Below, one piece after another: positions 1-6,050 of a DNA stretch of 7,085 nt; position 1 is the stretch's first letter; each line of letters opens with the position of its first letter. Source of the stretch: Flavobacteriales bacterium. GTDB lineage: Bacteria; Bacteroidota; Bacteroidia; NS11-12g; UBA955. The stretch covers positions 1 through 7,085 of the forward strand of contig CANIZU010000094.1 of assembly GCA_947472115.1 (NCBI GenBank), in the 5' to 3' direction. A model generated the notes under the pieces. The model worked only from the letters and a program-made list of their open reading frames with translations, was not told the origin of the DNA and ran no database searches. The translations under genes and the position numbers were made by a program.

Positions 1-1731
1 ACCGCCAATGCCATCGGTGAGTCGCTCAAAGAAAACGCCCCCATCGTGGCCGATTTCAACGTGGTAAAAGGGTTCTTGAACATCGTCCTCAAAACCGATA
101 TCTACGCCGGTTTCCTCAAATCAGAGTGGAACAACGCATCGTTCGGACAAACATCGCTCGGTGCAGGCAAAAAGGTGATGGTGGAATATTCATCGCCCAA
201 TACCAACAAACCCCTTCACCTTGGACACGTACGCAACAACCTCTTGGGCGTGTCGGTGGCAAACCTATACAAAGCTGCCGGATACGAAGTGGTGATGGCC
301 AACTTGGTCAACGACCGTGGTATACACATTTGTAAGTCGATGATCGCTTGGCAAAAATTTGGCAATGGCGAAACCCCCGAATCAACTGGGATGAAAGGCG
401 ACCACCTGGTTGGCAAATACTATGTGATTTTCGAGAACGCCCTTCGCGATCAAACCCTTCCGGTGATTGAAACTGCCATCGCTGGCAACTGGACCCCCGA
501 AGGCGATGTCGCTCAAACAAAATATTCAGCGATTTTGGGTCAACTGCAAAAGGCAACAGAAGACAAACAAATCGCCAAACTCAAAGACGATATCAAGGAA
601 TTGGTGCGAAACCAATCGGCCCTGATGCGCGAAACCCAGCAAATGCTCCGCGATTGGGAAGCCGGCGTACCCGAGGTCATCAGCCTTTGGAAGACCATGA
701 ACGCTTGGGTTTACAGCGGATTCGAAAAAACCTATGCCCGGATGGGTGTTTCGTTCGACCAATACTATTACGAGTCTGATACCTATAAATTGGGCAAGGA
801 CGTGGTGGACGAAGGGCTGCGAAATGGCGTATTCTATAGCAAAGACGATGGCAGTGTTTGGATCGATTTACGCGAAGACGGCCTCGATGAGAAGCTTGTT
901 CTTCGTGGCGATGGCACCAGCGTTTATATCACCCAAGACATCGGAACTGCGGATTTAAAATACCAGCAACACGGCGTAGATCAGAGCATTTACGTGGTGG
1001 GCAACGAACAAGATTATCACTTCAAGGTGTTGTTCTTGATCATGAAAAAACTCGGACGTCCCTTTGCCAGTGGCATGCATCACCTCAGCTACGGCATGGT
1101 GGATTTGCCTAGCGGGAAGATGAAAAGCAGGGAAGGTACTGTGGTTGATGCCGACGACTTGATCCAAGAAATGGTTAACGAGGCGAAGGCAAAAACGATA
1201 GAGTTGGGCAAAACCGAAGGATTGGCAGACGAAGAGCTTTCGAACTTATACGAATCTTTGGGATTATCGGCCTTGAAATTCTTCATTCTCAAGGTAGATC
1301 CACGCAAGCGGATGTTATTCAATCCGCAGGAGAGCATCGACTTCCAGGGCGATACAGGTCCGTTCGTGCAATATACTTACGCCAGGATTCAGAGTATTTT
1401 GCGCAGTGCTTCGGCGGATGCCAGCAATGCATCTTGGCAGCAGGGCGATATCAACGATCAGCTTCAGCCCCTTGAAATTGAGGCCATCCAAACGTTGTAC
1501 CGCTACTCTGAAGAGGTCAACAAGGCCTGCAGCGAATCATCCCCCGCGGTGATTGCCCAATACTGCATTGATTTGTCGCGGACGTTCAACCGGTTTTACA
1601 ACGAGTGCCATATCATGCGCGAACCGGACCCCATCATCAAAAACACCCGCCTCAAACTCGCTCATTTCACCGCCCACACCTTGAAACACGCCCTCAATTT
1701 GCTCGGCATTCAGGTCGTTGAGCGAATGTGA
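1..1731 (+). CDS. argS: Arginyl-tRNA synthetase, 5'-truncated by the window edge
   Basis: Cytoplasmic class I aminoacyl-tRNA synthetase that charges tRNA-Arg with arginine using ATP. The frame is open from base 1 and gives 576 visible residues ending in ERM. Family members are usually a little under 600 residues, so perhaps 20-30 N-terminal residues (part of the Add1 tRNA-contacting domain) lie outside. A GTG at 46 is in frame but is internal, because the residues before it also fit the family. Visible motifs: HLGH (HIGH signature) at 217-228 within SPNTNKPLHLGHVRNN; KMKSR (KMSKS loop) at 1117-1131; and TGPFVQYTYARI opening the C-terminal DALR anticodon-binding domain at about visible residue 450, running to the end. 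No frameshift or missing catalytic motif is seen. The stop is one base from the end of the convergent HTH remnant, so no room is left for a separate terminator. Identification is firm. Confidence 0.97.
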   Translation, partial: TANAIGESLKENAPIVADFNVVKGFLNIVLKTDIYAGFLKSEWNNASFGQTSLGAGKKVMVEYSSPNTNKPLHLGHVRNNLLGVSVANLYKAAGYEVVMANLVNDRGIHICKSMIAWQKFGNGETPESTGMKGDHLVGKYYVIFENALRDQTLPVIETAIAGNWTPEGDVAQTKYSAILGQLQKATEDKQIAKLKDDIKELVRNQSALMRETQQMLRDWEAGVPEVISLWKTMNAWVYSGFEKTYARMGVSFDQYYYESDTYKLGKDVVDEGLRNGVFYSKDDGSVWIDLREDGLDEKLVLRGDGTSVYITQDIGTADLKYQQHGVDQSIYVVGNEQDYHFKVLFLIMKKLGRPFASGMHHLSYGMVDLPSGKMKSREGTVVDADDLIQEMVNEAKAKTIELGKTEGLADEELSNLYESLGLSALKFFILKVDPRKRMLFNPQESIDFQGDTGPFVQYTYARIQSILRSASADASNASWQQGDINDQLQPLEIEAIQTLYRYSEEVNKACSESSPAVIAQYCIDLSRTFNRFYNECHIMREPDPIIKNTRLKLAHFTAHTLKHALNLLGIQVVERM

Positions 1732-1732
1732 T

Positions 1733-1879
1733 TTAAATCAAATTCACTTCTTGCAACTCTTTTCCCAAAGAGTGAATCCCTTCTTGAATTTTAGCCAATT
1801 GCTTCGCGCTAGGGATCTTTGTTCCTTGGATATACTGCGACAGCAAGGTTGCATGCATCCCAATTTTCTCGAAAAAACC
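1733..1879 (-). pseudogene. C-terminal remnant of an HTH (HicB-like antitoxin) gene
   Basis: Reading the complement gives GFFEKIGMHATLLSQYIQG, then TKIPSAKQLAKIQEGIHSLG, then KELQEVNLI and a stop (TAA, complement of 1733-1735). The pattern GM..TLLSQY..G.K.PS.KQ...I..GIH.LGKEL matches the XRE-type helix-turn-helix that ends HicB-like antitoxins and related regulators in Bacteroidota. Only about 48 residues remain: roughly the recognition half of the HTH and the final helix. Going upstream (higher coordinates), recognisable sequence stops near 1880, exactly where the inverted repeat begins. The frame then reads unrelated sequence to a TAG near 1939. No start codon with a plausible N-terminus is present, and no HicA-like toxin is visible. 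The in-frame ATG at 1858 would give 41 residues, too short for a working HTH. I call it a decayed or disrupted gene. The family assignment rests on pattern memory, not a search. Confidence 0.72.
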
Positions 1880-1880
1880 G

Positions 1881-1911
1881 TACAATATTGGAATCCAACT
1901 CCAATATTGTA
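1881..1911. repeat. 12-bp perfect inverted repeat, candidate operator
   Basis: The left arm TACAATATTGGA (1881-1892) and right arm TCCAATATTGTA (1900-1911) are exact reverse complements separated by 7 bases (ATCCAAC). Inside it, TTGGA-A-TCCAA (1888-1898) forms a second, smaller palindrome, so the TCCAA half-site occurs twice in direct orientation (1894-1898 and 1900-1904) opposite one TTGGA. It lies between the candidate -33 and -7 elements of the ATPase promoter and ends 12 bases before its start codon. There is no U-run after it, so it does not look like a terminator. Its placement suggests a repressor site, possibly for a dimeric regulator or for autoregulation. That function is inference; the symmetry is directly visible. 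Confidence 0.75.
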
Positions 1912-1919
1912 TACTTTTG
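1888..1919 (+). promoter_or_regulatory. Bacteroidota-type promoter of the ATPase gene
   Basis: TACTTTTG (1912-1919) matches the Bacteroidota -7 consensus TAnnTTTG exactly. A TTG at 1888-1890 lies 21 bases upstream, within the usual range for the -33 element. The -33 TTG sits inside the left arm of the inverted repeat, and the -7 box begins one base after the right arm, so a protein bound to the repeat would block sigma factor access. With a start site about 5-7 bases past the -7 box, transcription would begin at or beside the ATG at 1924, implying a leaderless mRNA. Confidence 0.6.
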
Positions 1920-1923
1920 TAGT

Positions 1924-3078
1924 ATGATTCGCAGAGACGCTACATCAAAAATCCTATCTCTAGCCAGCCAATTTAAAGCCGTTGCCATTGTTGGACCTCG
2001 ACAATCGGGCAAAACAACACTGACAAGATTCGCCTTCCCAACCAAGGCTTATGTCAATTTTGAAAACCCCGACACACGATTGTTTGCAACAGAAGACCCC
2101 AGAGGATTTTTGTCCAATTACCCCGATGGTGCCATTTTCGATGAGGCTCAACGCGTACCCCAACTATTTTCCTATCTCCAACAAATCCTCGATGAATCAA
2201 CTAACAATGGCCTGTTCATCATCACCGGTTCCAACAATTTTCTATTACAAGAGAGTATCTCACAGTCGTTGGCAGGAAGGGTCGCCTACCTAAATTTATT
2301 GCCCCTGTCGATGGGTGAGATTGACAATAAAGACCTAAGCTGTAATGAACTCATTTTCAAAGGATCATATCCCTCCTTGTACAAAGATGAAATCGATGTA
2401 AACAATTGGTATTCAAACTACATCAGAACATACATCGAAAGAGACGTACGCTTGATTAAAAATATTTCCAACCTCATCATCTTCGAGCGTTTCATTCGAC
2501 TTTGTGCCGCGCGTATCGGTCAACTATTGAATATCAATAGCCTCGCCATTGAAGTCGGCGTGGACTCAAAAACAATCAATTCATGGATTGGCATCTTAGA
2601 AAGTACTTTCGTTGCATTCAGACTACAACCCTACCACAAAAATTACAACAAACGCATCGTTAAAATGCCCAAGCTCTATTTTTACGATACCGGCTTGGCC
2701 TCGGCATTATTGGGAATCGAGAATAGTATTCAATTAGACCTGAATTCATACAAAGGACCCTTGTTTGAGAATTTGATCGTCTTGGATTTCATCAAAAATC
2801 GCTTCAATCAAGCAAAATCGAACAATCTTTATTTCTGGCGAGATAGTATGGGCAATGAATTAGATATCCTTATCGACAGTGGAAATTCCTTAATTCCCAT
2901 AGAAATCAAATCGGGCCAAACCATTACAAATGACTATTTCAAAGGCCTAAAATACTGGCAAAAAATAAGCAGCCACGAAACAAATGGTTATGTTGTTTAT
3001 GCAGGTCAAAACATTGAAAAGCGAAGTAATAACATCACTGTTATCCCATTCAATGAAATAAACAGCATCGAAGTATAA
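1924..3078 (+). CDS. AAA-family ATPase with DUF4143 domain (AAA_14/DUF4143)
   Basis: Predicted cytoplasmic P-loop ATPase of 384 residues, a normal length for the family. The biological role is not established. Domains in order: AAA_14 core with Walker A GPRQSGKTT (24-32), Walker B AIFDEAQ (70-76) and a sensor-like ITGSNN (100-105); YIRTYIERDVR (166-176), a hallmark of this family; a winged-helix-like stretch at about 199-230; and the C-terminal DUF4143 with YFYDTGLASALLGI (252-265), FENLIVLDFI (281-290), GNELDILI (310-317) and IPIEIKSG (324-331). E312/D314 with E327 and K329 form a PD-(D/E)XK-nuclease-like pattern, so nucleic-acid binding or cleavage is possible but unproven. I chose ATG 1924 because the family begins with a short M-I-x-R-D leader before the P-loop, whereas the open frame back to TTG 1819 reads through the promoter and operator. 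The gene is far more AT-rich than its neighbours (20/60 GC at 2401-2460, 21/60 at 2821-2880), a sign of transfer. No partner gene accompanies it. Confidence 0.93.
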   Translation: MIRRDATSKILSLASQFKAVAIVGPRQSGKTTLTRFAFPTKAYVNFENPDTRLFATEDPRGFLSNYPDGAIFDEAQRVPQLFSYLQQILDESTNNGLFIITGSNNFLLQESISQSLAGRVAYLNLLPLSMGEIDNKDLSCNELIFKGSYPSLYKDEIDVNNWYSNYIRTYIERDVRLIKNISNLIIFERFIRLCAARIGQLLNINSLAIEVGVDSKTINSWIGILESTFVAFRLQPYHKNYNKRIVKMPKLYFYDTGLASALLGIENSIQLDLNSYKGPLFENLIVLDFIKNRFNQAKSNNLYFWRDSMGNELDILIDSGNSLIPIEIKSGQTITNDYFKGLKYWQKISSHETNGYVVYAGQNIEKRSNNITVIPFNEINSIEV

Positions 3079-3101
3079 CATCTTTGTTGTCCGCCGACAC
3101 A

Positions 3102-3683
3102 TCAAACCTCCCGATCGGGATTCTCTTTCAGAAACTGAGCCCAGCCACCCGCCTTGTTGTTGCCACCCGCAGTGCCACCCTTGGTGCTACCAAACGCCCG
3201 CGGTGCAAACTGATAGAAATGACAAACCGCCGCCGCCAATCCATCCGTGGCATCCATCGTTTCGGGCTTCTCTTCAAAATTGAATTCCGCATGTAGCATC
3301 GCAAACACCTGCTCCTTGCTCGCATTCCCATTCCCCGCAATTGATTGCTTGATCTTCCTAGGTACATACTCAAAAACCGGCAAACCCTTGCCAATCGCCG
3401 CCGCGATCGCAACCCCTTGGGCCCGACCCAATTTCAACATCGACTGGACATTCTTGCCAAAAAAGGGAGCCTCCACCGCAACTTCCGTAACCTCGAACCC
3501 CTCAATCAACGCCGTCACGCGCTCATAAATGTGATGCAACTTCTCCCCCGCATCACCCACCTTGGCCAATCGGACCACGCCCAAGCCCAATAACTTAGGC
3601 TTCTTGCCCTCAATCTGAATCATTCCGTACCCCAACAAATTGGTGCCCGGATCTATGCCCAATATTACCCGCGGTTTCTCCAC
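3102..3683 (-). CDS. ruvC: Crossover junction endodeoxyribonuclease RuvC
   Basis: Holliday-junction resolvase that cuts four-way DNA junctions symmetrically, working with the RuvAB branch-migration motor in recombinational repair. The product is 193 residues if translation starts at GTG 3683 (VEKPRVILGIDPGTN). Catalytic acidic residues are all present: D11 in GIDPGT, E71 in VAVEAPFFGKN, and D144 and D147 in MDATDGLA, spaced as in E. coli RuvC (D7, E66, D138, D141). After the catalytic core comes a glycine-rich linker (about 165-180) and a tail GWAQFLKENPDREV; this type of C-terminal extension is common in Bacteroidota RuvC. An in-frame ATG at 3746 would add 21 residues (MNFYKFRKFSSDFFGNRHLCR) that do not resemble the family and would fill nearly all of the divergent promoter region, so GTG is preferred. 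The gene is divergent from acn and converges on the ATPase with a 23-bp gap. Confidence 0.94.
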   Translation of the reverse strand: MEKPRVILGIDPGTNLLGYGMIQIEGKKPKLLGLGVVRLAKVGDAGEKLHHIYERVTALIEGFEVTEVAVEAPFFGKNVQSMLKLGRAQGVAIAAAIGKGLPVFEYVPRKIKQSIAGNGNASKEQVFAMLHAEFNFEEKPETMDATDGLAAAVCHFYQFAPRAFGSTKGGTAGGNNKAGGWAQFLKENPDREV

Positions 3684-3687
3684 CCTA

Positions 3688-3695
3688 CAAAGATG
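3688..3695 (-). promoter_or_regulatory. Weak -7-like element of ruvC
   Basis: On the - strand, CATCTTTG matches TAnnTTTG at all but the first base and is followed by TAGG and then the GTG start. This nearly duplicates the arrangement at the ATPase gene (TACTTTTG, TAGT, ATG). No clear -33 TTG is found at the expected distance, so this is a candidate only. If used, the ruvC message would also be almost leaderless. Confidence 0.35.
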
Positions 3696-3698
3696 CCG

Positions 3699-3731
3699 AT
3701 TTCCGAAAAAATCCGAGGAAAATTTCCGAAA
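3699..3731. repeat. Direct repeat ATTTCCGAAA x2 in the ruvC-acn divergent region
   Basis: The 10-mer ATTTCCGAAA occurs at 3699-3708 and again at 3722-3731, start to start 23 bases, about two turns of DNA. A partial copy (AATCCGA) lies between them at 3710-3716. The second copy sits within AAATTTCCGAAATTT, a near-palindrome broken only at its centre. The region between the two divergent start codons is only 78 bases (3684-3761), so these copies are placed to affect either promoter. A regulatory role is inference. Confidence 0.45.
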
Positions 3732-3735
3732 TTTG
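3728..3735 (+). promoter_or_regulatory. Weak -7-like element of acn
   Basis: GAAATTTG resembles TAnnTTTG except for the first base. It is followed by TAG, as at the two other candidate promoters here, and would leave an untranslated leader of roughly 20 bases before ATG 3762. No -33 TTG is evident at the usual spacing. It overlaps the second ATTTCCGAAA copy. Low-confidence candidate. Confidence 0.28.
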
Positions 3736-3761
3736 TAGAAATTCATTTACAAAACCTATTC

Positions 3762-6026
3762 ATGGCTTTCGATTTAGACCTCATCCAATCCGTTTACCAA
3801 AGAATGCCCCAGCGCGTGGCCGCCGCCCGTCAATTGTTGGGAAGACCCCTCACACTCACCGAGAAAATCCTTTTCTCTCACCTGTGGGATAACGCCGCGC
3901 CGCAAGCCTTCGGACGTGGTAGCGATTACGTAGATTTCGCACCCGATCGTGTAGCTATGCAAGACGCAACCGCCCAAATGGCATTGTTGCAGTTTATGCA
4001 AGCCGGGCGCCCAAAAGTAGCCGTACCATCAACCGTACACTGTGATCACCTCATCACCGCCAAAACAGGTGCCGGTGAAGACCTTACCAAAGCAACCACA
4101 GAAAGCGCCGAAGTTTATGATTTCCTCGCCTCTGTTTCAAATAAATATGGCATCGGATTCTGGAAGCCCGGAGCCGGTATCATCCACCAAGTTGTGCTCG
4201 AAAACTACGCCTTCCCTGGCGGAATGATGATCGGTACCGATTCTCACACCGTAAACGCGGGTGGATTGGGTATGATCGCCATCGGTGTGGGTGGTGCAGA
4301 CGCTTGCGATGTAATGGCAGGCCTCCCATGGGAACTCAAATGGCCAAAGTTGATCGGTATCAAACTTACCGGCAAACTCAGCGGATGGGCAGCCCCCAAA
4401 GACGTAATCCTTAAAGTCGCTGGCATCCTCACCGTAAAAGGTGGAACCGGAGCCATCGTAGAATATTTCGGCGAAGGTGCCAACGCAATGAGCTGTACCG
4501 GAAAAGGTACCATCTGTAATATGGGTGCCGAAATTGGAGCAACCACTTCAACCTTCGGATACGATGATTCGATGGAGCGTTACCTGCGTGCCACCGGCCG
4601 TGAAGCCATCGCCGATGCTGCCAACGGCGTCCGCGAACACCTCAATGCCGACGCAGAAGTTTACGAAAACCCAACAGCCTACTTCGACGAAGTAATCGAA
4701 ATCAACCTATCTGATTTGGAGCCCCATTTGAACGGCCCATTCACACCAGATTTGGCTACCCCTATCTCTAAAATGAAAGAAGTTGCCGCCGCCAACGGTT
4801 GGCCCACCAAAGTTGAAGTGGGTTTGATCGGTAGCTGTACGAACTCCTCTTACGAAGATATTTCTCGTGCCGTGTCTTTGGCCAAACAGGTTTCTGAAAA
4901 GAACCTCAAAACCAAAGCCGAATACATGATCACCCCCGGTTCTGAGCAAGTTCGTTATACCATCGAGCGCGATGGCTTCCTCGATGTGTTCGATCAAATC
5001 GGTGCCAAAGTATTCGCCAACGCTTGCGGACCTTGCATCGGAATGTGGGATCGTATGGGCGCCGACAAACAAGAAAAGAATACCATCGTTCACTCGTTTA
5101 ACCGCAATTTCGCGAAACGCGCCGATGGAAACCCCAATACATACGCGTTTGTAGGTAGCCCTGAACTCGTGACAGCATTGGCTATCGCGGGTGATTTGAC
5201 CTTCAACCCCCTCACCGACACCCTCATCAACGAAAATGGCGAAGCCGTGATGCTCGATGCCCCAACCGGCTACGAATTGCCAATCCTCGGATTCGCAGTT
5301 GAAGATGCAGGCTACCAAGCACCAGCTCTCGATGGCAGTGGCGTAGAAGTGAAAGTAGCGCCAAACAGCAGCCGCTTGCAACTCCTCGATCCATTCGCGG
5401 CATGGGAAGGCACCGACCTAAACAACCTCAAATTGTTGATCAAAGCAAAAGGAAAATGTACCACCGACCACATATCTATGGCAGGTCCTTGGTTGAAATT
5501 CCGCGGTCACCTCGATAACATTTCTAACAACTTGCTCATTGGCGCCATCAACTTCTTCAACGAAAAAGCGAACGAAGTGAAGAACCAATTGAATGGCGAT
5601 TACGATACCGTACCAGGCACCCAACGCGCTTACAAAGCCGCTGGCATTGGAACCATCGTAGTGGGTGATGAAAACTATGGTGAAGGTTCAAGCCGCGAAC
5701 ACGCTGCCATGGAACCCCGTCATTTGGGCGTTCGTGCCGTGTTGGTGAAGAGCTTCGCTCGTATCCACGAAACCAACTTGAAAAAGCAGGGGATGTTGGC
5801 ATTGACATTTGCAGATAAAGCCGATTACGACAAAATTCAGGAGGCTGATACCATTAGCATCCTTGGTTTGACAGATTTCGCTCCCAACAAAGCCTTGCAA
5901 ATGGTATTGAACCACGCCGATGGCAGCAGCGACACTATCACTGTGAACCATAGCTACAACGAACAGCAAATCGATTGGTTTGTTGCCGGTGGCGCGTTGA
6001 ACATCATTCGCAGAAGCGTGGCATAA
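3762..6026 (+). CDS. acn: Aconitate hydratase (mitochondrial-type aconitase)
   Basis: Cytoplasmic [4Fe-4S] enzyme that isomerises citrate to isocitrate through cis-aconitate in the TCA cycle. The product is 754 residues, the usual size for this family and shorter than the roughly 890-residue AcnA/IRP type. The three cluster ligands are visible: C359 in GSCTNSSYED, and C422 and C425 in NACGPCIGMW; these sit one position from the ligands of mammalian mitochondrial aconitase (358, 421, 424). Other active-site segments: CDH (94-96), GTDSHT (158-163), and GEGSSREHA with S643, S644 and R645. The last lies in the C-terminal swivel domain, which follows the CTTDHISMAGPW segment (from residue 566). 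ATG 3762 (MAFDLDLIQSVYQRM) fits the family N-terminus; an in-frame ATG at 3693 would add 23 unrelated residues and run through the intergenic repeats. No Shine-Dalgarno motif precedes it, as is common in Bacteroidota. The gene is complete and undamaged. Confidence 0.97.
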   Translation: MAFDLDLIQSVYQRMPQRVAAARQLLGRPLTLTEKILFSHLWDNAAPQAFGRGSDYVDFAPDRVAMQDATAQMALLQFMQAGRPKVAVPSTVHCDHLITAKTGAGEDLTKATTESAEVYDFLASVSNKYGIGFWKPGAGIIHQVVLENYAFPGGMMIGTDSHTVNAGGLGMIAIGVGGADACDVMAGLPWELKWPKLIGIKLTGKLSGWAAPKDVILKVAGILTVKGGTGAIVEYFGEGANAMSCTGKGTICNMGAEIGATTSTFGYDDSMERYLRATGREAIADAANGVREHLNADAEVYENPTAYFDEVIEINLSDLEPHLNGPFTPDLATPISKMKEVAAANGWPTKVEVGLIGSCTNSSYEDISRAVSLAKQVSEKNLKTKAEYMITPGSEQVRYTIERDGFLDVFDQIGAKVFANACGPCIGMWDRMGADKQEKNTIVHSFNRNFAKRADGNPNTYAFVGSPELVTALAIAGDLTFNPLTDTLINENGEAVMLDAPTGYELPILGFAVEDAGYQAPALDGSGVEVKVAPNSSRLQLLDPFAAWEGTDLNNLKLLIKAKGKCTTDHISMAGPWLKFRGHLDNISNNLLIGAINFFNEKANEVKNQLNGDYDTVPGTQRAYKAAGIGTIVVGDENYGEGSSREHAAMEPRHLGVRAVLVKSFARIHETNLKKQGMLALTFADKADYDKIQEADTISILGLTDFAPNKALQMVLNHADGSSDTITVNHSYNEQQIDWFVAGGALNIIRRSVA

Positions 6027-6050
6027 TTACCTCCTTTATACAATCTGACC

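Noticed and set aside
1756..1773. Hairpin ACTCTTT-TCCC-AAAGAGT just after argS, as a terminator
   Set aside because: The 7-bp stem is AT-rich, has no following T-run, and lies inside the HTH remnant's reading frame, so it is weak and explicable by coding sequence.
1819..1923. N-terminal extension of the ATPase to TTG 1819
   Set aside because: The extra 35 residues do not fit the family and the stretch is better explained as HTH remnant plus promoter and operator.
3080..3091. ACATCTTTGTTG after the ATPase stop resembling another TAnnTTTG box
   Set aside because: It would drive transcription antisense into ruvC, has an imperfect box and no -33 element. A short AT-rich coincidence is sufficient.
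1861..3101. Target-site duplication flanking the ATPase unit
   Set aside because: Comparing the left edge (about 1865-1880) and right edge (3079-3101) by eye gave no convincing direct repeat, so classic transposition is not supported.
3109..3120. Perfect 12-bp palindrome TCCCGATCGGGA near the ATPase-ruvC junction
   Set aside because: It encodes the NPDRE residues at the end of RuvC, leaves almost no loop, and has no T-run. A chance palindrome in coding sequence is more likely than a bidirectional terminator.
4707..5381. 224-codon open frame on the - strand inside acn
   Set aside because: It lies wholly antisense to well-conserved aconitase sequence and shows no recognisable domain. It is a by-product of acn codon use.
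6029..6038. ACCTCCTTTA upstream of the membrane protein gene, resembling the 16S rRNA 3' end
   Set aside because: Only about nine bases match and nothing around it is rRNA. It is the anti-Shine-Dalgarno sense rather than a ribosome binding site, so it has no use for the downstream start.
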